64,000 nt of DNA from Salinimicrobium profundisediminis (lineage in GTDB: Bacteria > Bacteroidota > Bacteroidia > Flavobacteriales > Flavobacteriaceae): positions 62,001-126,000 of the forward strand of contig NZ_JAPJDA010000013.1 in NCBI RefSeq assembly GCF_026241755.1, written 5' to 3'. The notes below the pieces were generated by a model. That model did no database searches, had not been told where the DNA came from, and saw nothing but the letters and a program-made list of their open reading frames with translations. The position numbers and the translations under genes are program-made. This document shows, one piece after another, positions 25,272 to 34,500 of the stretch. How positions within the stretch are numbered: position 1 is the first letter of the stretch; every line of letters begins with the position of its first letter.

Positions 25272-26447
25272 ATGAAATTTCAAACAATATATATGCTCCC
25301 GTTTCTCCTTCTATTGTCTTGCGGGGAAAATACTGAAAAAGAGGAGAATCAGAAAGAAGAAGCCGGTGAACCTGCTAAAACAGAAACCGTCAAGGAAGCT
25401 ATGCTTTCACAGCAGCAGTTCGATGTACTTGACATGAAAATTGACAGCCTTACAACGAGGTTAATTAGCGGCTATGTACAGGCAAATGGAGAGCTGGAAG
25501 TCCCTCCTCAAAGTGAAGCCACAGTTACTCCTGTAATTGGAGGTAACGTATCGTCAATAACAGTGATCGAAGGAGATGAAGTTGAGCGTGGAGATGTATT
25601 GGCATACATTGAACACCCGGAGATCATTGAAGTACAAACGCAGTATATGAATGCTTTGAATAGTCTTAATTATCAGGAAAAAGAATTTCAAAGACAAAAG
25701 AAATTGTACGAAGCCGGAGTGGGTTCAGGGCAAATCTTTCAACGTGCCGAGGCAGAATTGGAAAGCCTCCAAGGACAGGTTGCCGGACTTAAGGCTCAAC
25801 TGCAACAACTAAATATTAATCCTGAAACTATTCGAAATGGAAATATTCAGCAAAGGATTCCCGTTAGAAGCCCTATAGATGGTGCTGTTCAATCGGTCAA
25901 TATCAAAACAGGCCAATTTGTACAGGCGCAGTCTGAAATGTTCCAGATCATTAATATCAAACATGTTCATGTGGACCTTATGGTCTTTGAAAAAGATGTG
26001 GCAAAAGTGGAGAAAGGACAGAAAGTATTTTTCACAATCGAATCGTTACCCGGAACTGAATTAACTGCGGAAATCATTTCTGTAAGCAAGAACTTTGAGC
26101 AGGATCCTAAAGCTGTTCATGTACATGCGGAAATCATCGACCGGCCAGAAAACCTGGTTCCGGGAATGTATGTACGAGGACGAATTGCGGTTGACAATCA
26201 ACGAACAACAGCACTACCCGAATCTGCCATAGTTAGAGAAGGGGGTAAATTTTATGCTTTTACGGCAGAAGAGGAAGGAGATGCATGGAGCTTTAGACCT
26301 GTAGAGGTTATTACCGGTACAAATGGAGGTGAATGGGTTGAAGTAAAGCTATTAAAAGACCTGCCGGAAGAGACGAGATTTGCTTATAACAACGCCTACT
26401 ATCTTATGGCTGAAATGCAAAAAGGAGAAGGCGGTCATGCGCATTAA
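25272..26447 (+). CDS. czcB: CzcB-type RND adaptor lipoprotein
   Basis: The 391-aa adaptor has a lipoprotein signal (LLLLSC, Cys17), an acidic linker, and the barrel-sandwich hybrid and beta-barrel domains of RND adaptors (GGNVSSITVIEGDEVERGDVLAYIE, then SPIDGAVQSVNIKTGQFVQ). It ends in a short His tail GGHAH that may bind metal. There is no separate HMBD, unlike the CusB protein at 2678-4501. The gene starts 4 bp after the pump-TolC stop, and its last 11 bp overlap the start of the Fur-family gene. Together the pump-TolC fusion and this lipoprotein would form a complete tripartite exporter for divalent cations. Confidence 0.9.
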   Translation: MKFQTIYMLPFLLLLSCGENTEKEENQKEEAGEPAKTETVKEAMLSQQQFDVLDMKIDSLTTRLISGYVQANGELEVPPQSEATVTPVIGGNVSSITVIEGDEVERGDVLAYIEHPEIIEVQTQYMNALNSLNYQEKEFQRQKKLYEAGVGSGQIFQRAEAELESLQGQVAGLKAQLQQLNINPETIRNGNIQQRIPVRSPIDGAVQSVNIKTGQFVQAQSEMFQIINIKHVHVDLMVFEKDVAKVEKGQKVFFTIESLPGTELTAEIISVSKNFEQDPKAVHVHAEIIDRPENLVPGMYVRGRIAVDNQRTTALPESAIVREGGKFYAFTAEEEGDAWSFRPVEVITGTNGGEWVEVKLLKDLPEETRFAYNNAYYLMAEMQKGEGGHAH

Positions 26448-26865
26448 TTATGAAAGCAATAGAAAAATTTTAGAGGAAAAGCAGGTGAGGCCTACAGCAA
26501 TGCGGATGCTCATTTTTAAGTTTTTAGCTCAAAAGCAAATGGCTGTAACTTTGGCTGACATCGAGACGGCTTTTGAAAAAAGTGAAAGAACAACTATTTA
26601 TCGTACCATTAAAACTTTTGAGGAAAGTGGAATCGTCCACTTGATTGAAGACGGGAGTGGAGTAGCCAAGTATGCTCTTTGTGAGGCGGGCTGTAATTGT
26701 GAGCTCGATAGCGATCTTCATCTCCACTTTCACTGTGAAACCTGTAAAGAAACCCAGTGCTTAACTGAAACTAAGATTCCGCATATTAATCTTCCACCGG
26801 GTTTTACAGCAACTGACGCCAGTTTGGTGGTTAAGGGAACCTGCGACAAATGCAATAAAAAATAG
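26437..26865 (+). CDS. Fur-family transcriptional regulator
   Basis: Starting at ATG 26437, which has AAGGAG upstream and overlaps the adaptor stop by 11 bp, the protein has 142 residues. It has the winged-helix domain (VRPTAMRMLIFKFL, SERTTIYRTIKTFEESGIVH), the His-rich hinge DLHLHFHC and two structural zinc pairs, C100-x-x-C103 and C136-x-x-C139. An upstream TTG-initiated extension is possible but has no family match. Fur-family proteins repress metal uptake or efflux genes with Fe, Zn, Mn or peroxide as signal. Its coupling to an efflux operon and place before the P-type ATPase suggest a zinc- or cadmium-responsive role, which is inferred. Confidence 0.88.
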   Translation: MRINYESNRKILEEKQVRPTAMRMLIFKFLAQKQMAVTLADIETAFEKSERTTIYRTIKTFEESGIVHLIEDGSGVAKYALCEAGCNCELDSDLHLHFHCETCKETQCLTETKIPHINLPPGFTATDASLVVKGTCDKCNKK

Positions 26866-27037
26866 AATTTTCCGAGCTTGTTCTTCTAAAGTAAAGGTCT
26901 ACACCAAACAATGCACTTCCATTGCAGGTTTATATAGATTAATTTCGTTCCTGTAATTAAAAATGACATAATTAGCTAGGGAAATACCGGTTTTATTGTA
27001 TTGGCTTTTTCTATTTAAAGACCTTTAATAAGAAGTT

Positions 27038-29041
27038 ATGGCGAAAGACAAGGATTATAAAGACACAGAATTACAAGATCCAAAAATTACTTCTCCCAGA
27101 ACGGCTGAAGAACCCGGACCAAAACCTGAAAAAGGGGAAGATTCCTGTTGTACCCCTCAGCAAAAGGGAGCAGATAAAGATGAGGAAGAAAGATCTTCCT
27201 TTATTCCGACTATAGTAAGCTTGATACTTTTACTTTTTGGTATTGGGCTGGACTTTTTTGATGTGGAATGGTTTAAAGGATATCTGCGCTTAATTGTTTT
27301 TGGTGTTGCTTATGTTTTGGTTGGTGGGAAAGTTGTACAACATGCTGTGACCAACATAGGAAAAGGAAATATTTTCAATGAATTTTTCCTTATGACCATT
27401 GCTACCGTGGGTGCGTTTTACATTGGAGAATATGCAGAAGGGGTGGCGGTAATGTTGTTCTATGTAATTGGAGAACATTTTCAGGAGGCAGCCGTTGCCC
27501 GTTCCCGTCGCTCAATAAAAGCCCTCATTGATAATCGTCCTGAAGAGGTAAGTGTTCTTAATAATGGTCAGGTTTCAATTGTTAATCCGAAGAAGGTGAA
27601 CATTGGGCAAATCATTCAGATAAAACCGGGTGAGAAAGTTGCGCTTGATGGAGAAATGCTTAGCGAAAGCTCCTCCTTTAATACTGCCGCCCTTACAGGG
27701 GAATCAAAACCTGATACCAAGAAAAAAGGAGAGACAGTCCTTGCAGGGATGATAAACCTGGATAGGCTGGTTGAGCTAAAAGTAACTTCCGGGTATGAAG
27801 ACAGTGCTTTATCAAAAATTCTCAAACTCGTTGAAGAAGCAAGTGGGAGGAAAGCAAAAACCCAAAAATTCATCACCCGCTTCGCGAAAATTTATACTCC
27901 TATAGTGGTCTTCCTTGCCATAGGTCTGGCGCTCCTCCCCTATTTCTTTGTCGACACCTATGTCTTTGATGAATGGCTGTACCGGGCCTTGGTCTTTTTG
28001 GTGATCTCCTGTCCCTGTGCGCTGGTAATCTCTATTCCGCTTGGATATTTTGGTGGTATAGGTGCCGCTTCAAGAAACGGTCTTCTTTTTAAAGGTTCCA
28101 ATTTTCTCGACCTCATTACAAAGGTAGATACAGTAGTAATGGACAAAACCGGAACCCTCACAGAGGGAGTTTTTAAAGTGCAGGAGGTAAAGGTCAGAAG
28201 TCTGGAAAAGGACCGGTTTTTGGCGCTAACAGCGGCACTTGAGAATAAATCCACTCATCCTATAGCTTCGGCAGTTGTAGAACACTCCGGCAAGGCTTAT
28301 AAACAGCTGAAAGTGCAGGATGTAGAAGAAATTGCCGGACACGGATTAAAAGGAACGGTAGATGGCCAGGAACTTTTAATTGGTAATGCGAAATTGTTGC
28401 AGAAGTTCAACATCTCCTATGCCCCAGAGATAGAGGAAATAGTGGAAACGATTGTTGTGGTAGCAGTAGATGGCAAATATGAAGGTTACATAACCATTGC
28501 CGATAAAATTAAGGAAGATGCGGCGTTAGCTATAAAGCAACTTCGGGATTATGGTATTGATAATATTGTTATGCTCTCAGGCGATAAAGATTCTATTGTT
28601 CAAAAAGTTGCGGAACAGTTAAAGATAGATAAAGCTTATGGGGGACTACTACCTCAGGACAAGGTGGATAAGGTCGAGGAACTAAAGAAACAGGGGAAAA
28701 AAGTAGCCTTCGTAGGAGACGGTATAAATGATGCTCCGGTGATCACTTTAGCCGATGTAGGCATGGCAATAGGAGCCTTAGGCTCTGACGCAGCAATAGA
28801 AACCGCAGATGTAGTAATACAAACAGATCAGCCTGCGAAAATCGCCACGGCCATTAAGATCGGCAAAAAGACGCGACAGATTGTATGGCAGAACACAGGC
28901 CTCGCCTTTGGAGTAAAAGCCCTTGTTCTAACTTTTGGGGCATTTGGTGTAGCAAGTTTGTGGGAAGCAGTATTTGCTGACGTGGGAGTGGCATTCTTAG
29001 CCATTTTGAACGCAGTGAGACTGCAGAGAATAAAATTCTAA
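27038..29041 (+). CDS. Heavy-metal P-type ATPase (Zn/Cd/Pb type)
   Basis: The 667-aa P1B-ATPase pumps soft metal ions out of the cytoplasm. Visible motifs are C325-P-C in helix 6 (VISCPCALVIS), the phosphorylation site D369KTGT, the HP dipeptide (STHPIASAV), the actuator TGES, and GDGINDAP. There is no N-terminal HMA domain; instead a charged tail carries a CC pair in EDSCCTPQQ. The last helices end in ADVGVAFLAILNAVRL, as in ZntA/CadA proteins. The gene stands 172 bp after the Fur-family gene and probably has its own promoter. The adjacent Fur protein and CzcA pump support a Zn/Cd assignment. Confidence 0.92.
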   Translation: MAKDKDYKDTELQDPKITSPRTAEEPGPKPEKGEDSCCTPQQKGADKDEEERSSFIPTIVSLILLLFGIGLDFFDVEWFKGYLRLIVFGVAYVLVGGKVVQHAVTNIGKGNIFNEFFLMTIATVGAFYIGEYAEGVAVMLFYVIGEHFQEAAVARSRRSIKALIDNRPEEVSVLNNGQVSIVNPKKVNIGQIIQIKPGEKVALDGEMLSESSSFNTAALTGESKPDTKKKGETVLAGMINLDRLVELKVTSGYEDSALSKILKLVEEASGRKAKTQKFITRFAKIYTPIVVFLAIGLALLPYFFVDTYVFDEWLYRALVFLVISCPCALVISIPLGYFGGIGAASRNGLLFKGSNFLDLITKVDTVVMDKTGTLTEGVFKVQEVKVRSLEKDRFLALTAALENKSTHPIASAVVEHSGKAYKQLKVQDVEEIAGHGLKGTVDGQELLIGNAKLLQKFNISYAPEIEEIVETIVVVAVDGKYEGYITIADKIKEDAALAIKQLRDYGIDNIVMLSGDKDSIVQKVAEQLKIDKAYGGLLPQDKVDKVEELKKQGKKVAFVGDGINDAPVITLADVGMAIGALGSDAAIETADVVIQTDQPAKIATAIKIGKKTRQIVWQNTGLAFGVKALVLTFGAFGVASLWEAVFADVGVAFLAILNAVRLQRIKF

Positions 29042-29197
29042 AGTTCGGTTTATGTCTCCTGAAGGAGATTATATACACAATTCTTGGGATCGAGCTAAAT
29101 GTAAATTGACCATTTAGAATAGCTCCGACATTGTTAGTGCAAATTCGCGAATTTTTTTATTTTATTATTTTAGTGAGAAAGCTAAAGAGAACATTTT

Positions 29198-30207
29198 ATG
29201 AGTGTATGGTTATGGGCTTTGGTTCTGATTGCAGCTGTGTGGGCAGCCCATTGGGGGGCTGAACACCTGTCACAGCCATAAAAAAGCTTCGACGGCAGTG
29301 GGGTTTTTCGGTAGCTGCCGGTGGCGCCTTGATTGGTTTGGCAGCTGCCAGTCCTGAAATAGGAATAAATATCACCAGTGCAGTAACCGGCGTGGGAGAT
29401 ATTGGTCTGGGGACCATGTTTGGCTCTAATGTGATCGCAATTCCTTTAATGGTCATAACAGCCTACATTGCGACCAGGCATTTAAAAGATAAGAATAAAG
29501 ATAAAGGTCACCAGCAGCACAAAACTGAACACTTGCTGAAAGTAGATCCTACAGCGGTAACTGTACAGGCTCTCCCCTATCTGGTCATTGTAGCGGTTGT
29601 AGCTGTGCTTACTATTCCTTCTGCATGGAGAGGACTACAACCTGTAGATGGTTGGATCATGTTAGGAATGTATGTTGCTTTTCTCACTCAGGCCCTCCTA
29701 AGAGGAAAAAAAGAAAATGAAAAAGTAGAATGGAAAAAGAAAGAAATATGGTTGGCCTTGGCAGGGTTAGCCGCTTTGGGTGTAGGTGCATACTTTACGG
29801 TTCGCGCCACAGAAAATCTTGTTACTGCCTTGGGAATTTCTAAAATAGTTGGGGGATTATTTATTACAGCTCCAATGGCTGCTTTGCCCGAAGTTTTCGC
29901 CACTTGGAGCGTAGCTAAAAGTGGCCAGATAACTTCTGGTGTCACCAGCGTCATAGGAGATCATGCTGTTACACTTACCGTAGCATTTTTTCCTCTGGCC
30001 TTAGTTGGCCTTCCGGTAAGCAACTTTCCCTTATTCGTGACGGTCTTGAGCTTCGTAGGCCTGGTAGGTATTCTTTATGCTGCTTTCATTCATATGGGCA
30101 GCAAGAAAAGCGGACATGGTTTTAAGCGATGGCAGGTTGCTACACTTGGAGGTGTTCTGCTCGTTTATGTGGCGGTTGTGCTTTTTGGGGTGCTGAACAT
30201 TTTTTAA
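29198..30207 (+). pseudogene. CaCA-family Na+/Ca2+-type antiporter, frameshifted near the N-terminus
   Basis: Two frames together make one membrane antiporter. ATG 29198 encodes MSVWLWALVLIAAVWAAHWG and continues to HLSQP, ending at TAA 29279-29281. The next frame resumes at once with KKLRRQWGFSVAAGGALIGL and runs to 30207, with the family's alpha-repeat motifs GLAAASPEIGIN and APMAALPEVFATWSV. One extra base within CCATAAAAAAG (for example CCATTAAAAAAG) would restore a single reading frame of about 336 codons. The gene is therefore either inactivated, or there is a base missing in the sequence at the A-run. It follows the P-type ATPase by 156 bp. CaCA proteins exchange Ca2+ or other cations for Na+ or H+. 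Confidence 0.8.
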
Positions 30208-30476
30208 CAGTGGCAGAGGAATGTCTGAACCGTGAACCAATAGTTCCTATTAACTGTTTGTTTTCTAGAGATATGTTCGCTTGCATTGCCTTGACCGCCT
30301 TCCCCTGACGATACCACAGATCCAATGCTGGTGTCCTTTATCCGCAGCCGACGGAATTATAAGATGATAAAACAAAAAAATGGATGCTTGAATTGAAAGA
30401 TTTATGGTTCTCATCAGTTTCCAACAATAAATTGATTTCCTTCAACGGAGGCTATTTTTGACAATTAGATTTCCTT

Positions 30477-31316
30477 TTAAAGGCTATCTTCTTTACTCAT
30501 TTTCTGTTGAAGATTAAGCATCAGTTCCTCTAAGAATTTTGTTTTACTTCCTTTCCTAGCCTTTATTTCTGAGTAAGTCTTGTAGACGTTATCCAGCTTA
30601 ACATTAAAAAAATCCTCAAAGGAGGTAGTAATCGTATTAAGATCTGCAGCACCATGATTTAATGCGCCATCAGAGTACAAGGCGTAAATCAACTCAGTCA
30701 AAGCTGTTTTTGAAGAAGTCCAAAATAAAACCGGATGCTTTCTTTCCGGAGAAATGAAACTTCGACCCGGGCGTAGTTCTCCCAGACATTTTCTTATATA
30801 ATGCAGAAATCGATGCATGGCCTTAATCTTAGACCACAACATATCATGAGAGGTTGAGAATTCGGGAAACTGGTAGTAGTTAACCAGTGGAGTAAAAGGG
30901 AAATTGTTCTGGTAGTTTCGTGTGAATAACTGGTGATCCAAATAATTGTGACCCAATTCCATGTAGTGAGAAAAATCAATATTCCTGTAAAAAAATTTAT
31001 TAACCTTTTTTATTTCTTTCTCAAAAAACCGGACCTGGAAATTAACCCCTGCTTTTGGTTTTCTAATTTCACAGGAGCGAACTTCTGTGAAATAAATTAA
31101 ATAACTCATAATAGAAGGCTTAACTTCTTTGAAAAAGTGGATCTCTTCTTCTACCGATTCTAAATCCTCCTTTTCAATAAGATCTTTTAATTCGGTAAGA
31201 ACCCTATTGCAGAGATCGATACCCTTATTTGTCACCCTGATTTGCTGTTCTGGAGAATCTAAAATGACAGTTATTTTCTGTTCAAATGATTCCATTACTC
31301 CATGAAATCTCTTCAT
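30477..31316 (-). CDS. RteC-domain protein
   Basis: The 279-aa protein matches the RteC family: an all-helical N-terminal half with FFKEVKPSIMSYLIYFTEVRSCEIRKP, and a C-terminal part with LFWTSSKTALTELIYALYSDGALNHG and a FNVKLDNVYKTYSEIKARKGSKTKFLEEL tail. In CTnDOT, RteC activates excision genes in response to tetracycline through RteA/RteB. RteC-like proteins are widespread in Bacteroidota mobile elements. Met8 (31295) is an alternative start. It lies 28 kb from the tra genes in this window, downstream of the 811-aa enzyme. Its presence supports mobile-element origin of the region. Confidence 0.85.
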   Translation of the reverse strand: MKRFHGVMESFEQKITVILDSPEQQIRVTNKGIDLCNRVLTELKDLIEKEDLESVEEEIHFFKEVKPSIMSYLIYFTEVRSCEIRKPKAGVNFQVRFFEKEIKKVNKFFYRNIDFSHYMELGHNYLDHQLFTRNYQNNFPFTPLVNYYQFPEFSTSHDMLWSKIKAMHRFLHYIRKCLGELRPGRSFISPERKHPVLFWTSSKTALTELIYALYSDGALNHGAADLNTITTSFEDFFNVKLDNVYKTYSEIKARKGSKTKFLEELMLNLQQKMSKEDSL

Positions 31317-31370
31317 ATCAATTTGATGGATTGAAAAACTGGAAGGGGGAGCTCACGCATGCCAATTTGG

Positions 31371-33806
31371 TTATCTACTATTCTGCATCGTTTCTAGAAG
31401 TTCTAATGAGAAGTTGTCCTTCGCCTGAACATAACAAACCTTTGGTATTATTTCTGCCCCCAATTTACGTTTCTCAAAGGCAGCGGTTAAACCAAAATCG
31501 ATCTTTTTATAACCTAAATTTTTCGCTCTTTTAATTGTGCGATAAAGTAGTTGCCTATAAACATTAAATTCTCTGGCGTATTGATAATCCATTCCAATGA
31601 ACTCCGGAACATAAGTCATCTCCAAATTTTTATAACAAAACATCACCCCTACAAGTTCCATAGAATTATTTTCAGTCCACTCCTTCTTTAGATATAATAA
31701 GAGGAACTCCCAATTTGGATCCTCATTCATGCTACGGAAAAGCTTCTCGGGAAAAGAAAAAGTGTTTAGCCCCGGATTATTCTGCCTCACGTTTTCATAA
31801 AGCACCTGCAACTTTGGAAGTTTATCCTGCTGAACATTTTGACATATCGTCAATTCAAACTTATCCTCAAAAGCAGCTATGTCTTTCCCAAAGTGTCTTC
31901 TGGACCGTCGTGAAAGTGTGGCCTGGAACTCTTCAGGTGTCTCCCAATTAAAATTTTTATACACACTGGATTCGGGCATATTCACCTTTACAAAGCCATG
32001 ATCATGAAAAATTCCATTGTAGGGAGTATCCGATGAAAAATCCCGAAGTATTATCATGGAACTATTGTAGTGCTCGTGATCTATGCTTTCCAGGATGTCA
32101 ATAAAAACCTTCCAGACTTTTAAAAGATTCGGATGTGATTCGTTAATATAAATATGATCGCCTTCAGTAAAAATGGAACCGGTACTTAGAATCTGAGATG
32201 TCAGATAATAAGCTCCCATGGTTTTTCTCTGTTCTTCAACTTTGAGAGAAGTAGAAGCAGGTGCCAACAAATCGTCTTTCCAGAGTGCATGACTTAAACT
32301 GCTGGCCAAAATTGGCTCATCATGCTCATCTTTGATTATTAAATACTTAAAATCCCAGTTGTGTTCTTTTTTACTGTTACCCCTAAAAACATTCTCTAAA
32401 AAGAGTTGTCCATCCCAGTCGAGAATCCCTTTTCCTTTAAACATCCTGTTCCACTCCTTCTTTTCAATTTTTTCTATTGAATCTTCAATAAGAATTTTGA
32501 AGTCATGAGGTATTAACTGCTTTTCTTCTTCCTTTATTTTTTCTGTAGCCATTTTAAAAGCCTTTCTTACTTTAAGAAGTGAAGCACCCGTCTCTTCCAA
32601 TGCTGCAGTATAATGATATTCCATCGCTTCAACCAGGCCTTTTATATCACTGGCCTTATTGTGACGTGAAATGGTAATTCTTACCCCGGTATTTTTTACG
32701 GGCACAGCAGGATAAATTCCCAGGTTTACATAAAAACCTTCCTTGAGTAAGCGTTGGACAAAATTATATCCTGAGATGGGCATTCCTGTCCCGATGTAAA
32801 AAACAGGCGAATTATTCCTGTCTATAAGCGGTAATTCCGTTTGGTCCAGAAGATGATTAAAATAATTAATTCTTGCCTGCAGCTCGGCCTGAAGAGAGTA
32901 AATTTCAGTAGACAGATGGATATCAGCAGAAGCAATGGCAGCTCCCACAGATGCAGGTTCTAGTTGCGCAGAAAATGTAAGAGGACCGCCAAAGGTCTTT
33001 ATCTTATTATGTAATCTTTTGTCTGAACAAACGGCAACTGCCCCACTGGCACCAAAGGTTTTACTAAGCGTTCCCACCAGTAACACATTTTTGGGCAGCT
33101 CATTTAAGATGCTTGAAACATATCCTGTACCATTTTCTCCATTCCAGCTCATCCCATGCACATCATCAAAATAAAAGTGTAACTGAGGATATTTGTTTGC
33201 CAACTGCATCAGTTGTTCAATCGGTGCAAAATCTCCGTACATAGAATAAACCCCATCAGCCATATACCAAATCTTACTGCATTTTCCAATTAGTGACTTT
33301 ATCTTGTCTTCAAGCATATCCAGATTGTTATGTCTGATCATTTCTACAGGTACGCCCCTGGTCTTTAGAAGTTGTGTAGCATTCTGCACACTCCAATGTA
33401 CCTGATGATCCAGGATCACCCCATCTTCATCTCGGACTGCAGTTGGTATTACAGCTAAATGTCCAAGTGTACTATTTTTAGTAATAATCACTGGTTGTCC
33501 ATACATTTGCCCTACTTTTTCCTCAAGGGTCGCGTAAAGGGGATGAGAAATATAACTTTTGGATAGAGGAAACTGCGTCCCATACCTTCTGATAGCGTCA
33601 ATAGCTGCCTCTTTTAACCGAGGGTCCTGTTCTAATCCCAGATATCCAGTTGTTCCAAAATGATAATGCTGTTTGCCGTTGATTTGGATGGTCCTACCGG
33701 AAAATACATTACCATCTGAATGAAGGTGTAGCACGCCGGCTTTCTTTGCACTGGTAAAAACTTCATCAACCGTGTCTAGAAAATTATTCTGTTTGATTTT
33801 TGCCAT
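31371..33806 (-). CDS. Alpha-oxoamine synthase fused to a GNAT-like acyltransferase domain
   Basis: The 811-aa cytoplasmic protein starts with a fold-type I PLP enzyme of the alpha-oxoamine synthase family (BioF, Kbl and serine palmitoyltransferase type) at about 40-400. It has FGTTGYLGLEQDPRLKEAA, the PLP-contact FYFDD at 211-215 and the Schiff-base lysine K249 in TLSKTFGASG. These enzymes join an amino acid to an acyl thioester. The second half (about 430-811) has a GNAT/BioF2-like pattern, including VGVMFCYKNLEMTYVPEFIG and IDFGLTAAFEKRKLGAE. The two halves suggest a long-chain base or acylated amine product, as in sphingo- or sulfonolipid metabolism of Bacteroidota, but the substrate is not determined. 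It faces the divergent STAS-like gene across 306 bp. Confidence 0.85.
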   Translation of the reverse strand: MAKIKQNNFLDTVDEVFTSAKKAGVLHLHSDGNVFSGRTIQINGKQHYHFGTTGYLGLEQDPRLKEAAIDAIRRYGTQFPLSKSYISHPLYATLEEKVGQMYGQPVIITKNSTLGHLAVIPTAVRDEDGVILDHQVHWSVQNATQLLKTRGVPVEMIRHNNLDMLEDKIKSLIGKCSKIWYMADGVYSMYGDFAPIEQLMQLANKYPQLHFYFDDVHGMSWNGENGTGYVSSILNELPKNVLLVGTLSKTFGASGAVAVCSDKRLHNKIKTFGGPLTFSAQLEPASVGAAIASADIHLSTEIYSLQAELQARINYFNHLLDQTELPLIDRNNSPVFYIGTGMPISGYNFVQRLLKEGFYVNLGIYPAVPVKNTGVRITISRHNKASDIKGLVEAMEYHYTAALEETGASLLKVRKAFKMATEKIKEEEKQLIPHDFKILIEDSIEKIEKKEWNRMFKGKGILDWDGQLFLENVFRGNSKKEHNWDFKYLIIKDEHDEPILASSLSHALWKDDLLAPASTSLKVEEQRKTMGAYYLTSQILSTGSIFTEGDHIYINESHPNLLKVWKVFIDILESIDHEHYNSSMIILRDFSSDTPYNGIFHDHGFVKVNMPESSVYKNFNWETPEEFQATLSRRSRRHFGKDIAAFEDKFELTICQNVQQDKLPKLQVLYENVRQNNPGLNTFSFPEKLFRSMNEDPNWEFLLLYLKKEWTENNSMELVGVMFCYKNLEMTYVPEFIGMDYQYAREFNVYRQLLYRTIKRAKNLGYKKIDFGLTAAFEKRKLGAEIIPKVCYVQAKDNFSLELLETMQNSR

Positions 33807-34112
33807 TTTGGAGCTGTTTAAAATTATTTAGATGAAACTAAGTAATTTGAATTGAGCAAAACACCTCATTCAGTTTTCAGCTATTAACAGAATCCTTTAT
33901 AGGCAAGTACTTATACTTTACAGGCAAAATAATCTTACTTTGCGGTGCCGAATTATTTTTAATACTCTTAGAGTAAATCAAACTCCTTCATTTACAACTA
34001 CTTTCAAATTAACTCTATTAAATTTATTCATCAGGTTAGGTAAAAATGTTGAATGTCAAGCAAATGACATTATTTTTTCCTTAACTTCAATGTTGGCTAA
34101 ACTAGATTAATT
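33807..34112. other. Divergent promoter region
   Basis: These 306 bp separate the oxoamine synthase (leftward) from the STAS-like gene (rightward) and must hold both promoters. A near match to the -7 box, TTACTTTG, lies near 33936 on the plus strand. No gene is seen. Confidence 0.5.
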
Positions 34113-34487
34113 ATGAATAAATCGCTTTCCAACGAATATGCGACCTTTTGGATTGATGATGGTATACTTCACTTTATCTACCATCCAGAAGTTGTTGTAG
34201 ATCTTTTCGCTGCAGAAAAGGTGGTGACTGATCGATTAAAATGCCAGGAAGACAAGTATTATCCAGTTTTCTGTGATACCCGTGGAGTCAAAGATACAGA
34301 CAAATCAGCAAGGGACTATTTAGCAAGGGAAGGTTCAATTCTTACTTCAGCTGTTGCTTTCCTTGTAAATCCCCCCATCTCTCAGGCCATAATTGATTTC
34401 TACGTTCGCACCAGTAAACCTATAACTCCCACTAAAATATTTACCGAGAAATACGATGCTCTCATGTTCCTAAAAACCTTTCGCTAA
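34113..34487 (+). CDS. STAS-like (DUF7793-type) protein
   Basis: The 124-aa soluble protein has the alternating beta/alpha pattern of a STAS/SpoIIAA-like domain: ATFWIDDGILHFIYHPEVVVDL, YYPVFCDTRGVKDTDKSARDYL, ILTSAVAFLVNPPISQAIIDFYV, then KIFTEKYDALMFLKTF. Related Bacteroidota proteins are annotated as DUF7793-like and often precede a PAS-AraC regulator, as here (13 bp apart). A small-molecule or anti-sigma-type signalling role is possible. No catalytic residues are evident. Confidence 0.65.
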   Translation: MNKSLSNEYATFWIDDGILHFIYHPEVVVDLFAAEKVVTDRLKCQEDKYYPVFCDTRGVKDTDKSARDYLAREGSILTSAVAFLVNPPISQAIIDFYVRTSKPITPTKIFTEKYDALMFLKTFR

Positions 34488-34500
34488 ATTGATTTGGTAG

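Noticed and set aside
30140-30325. 61-codon minus-strand frame overlapping the end of the CaCA gene
   Set aside because: It overlaps a coding region in antisense and has no independent support.
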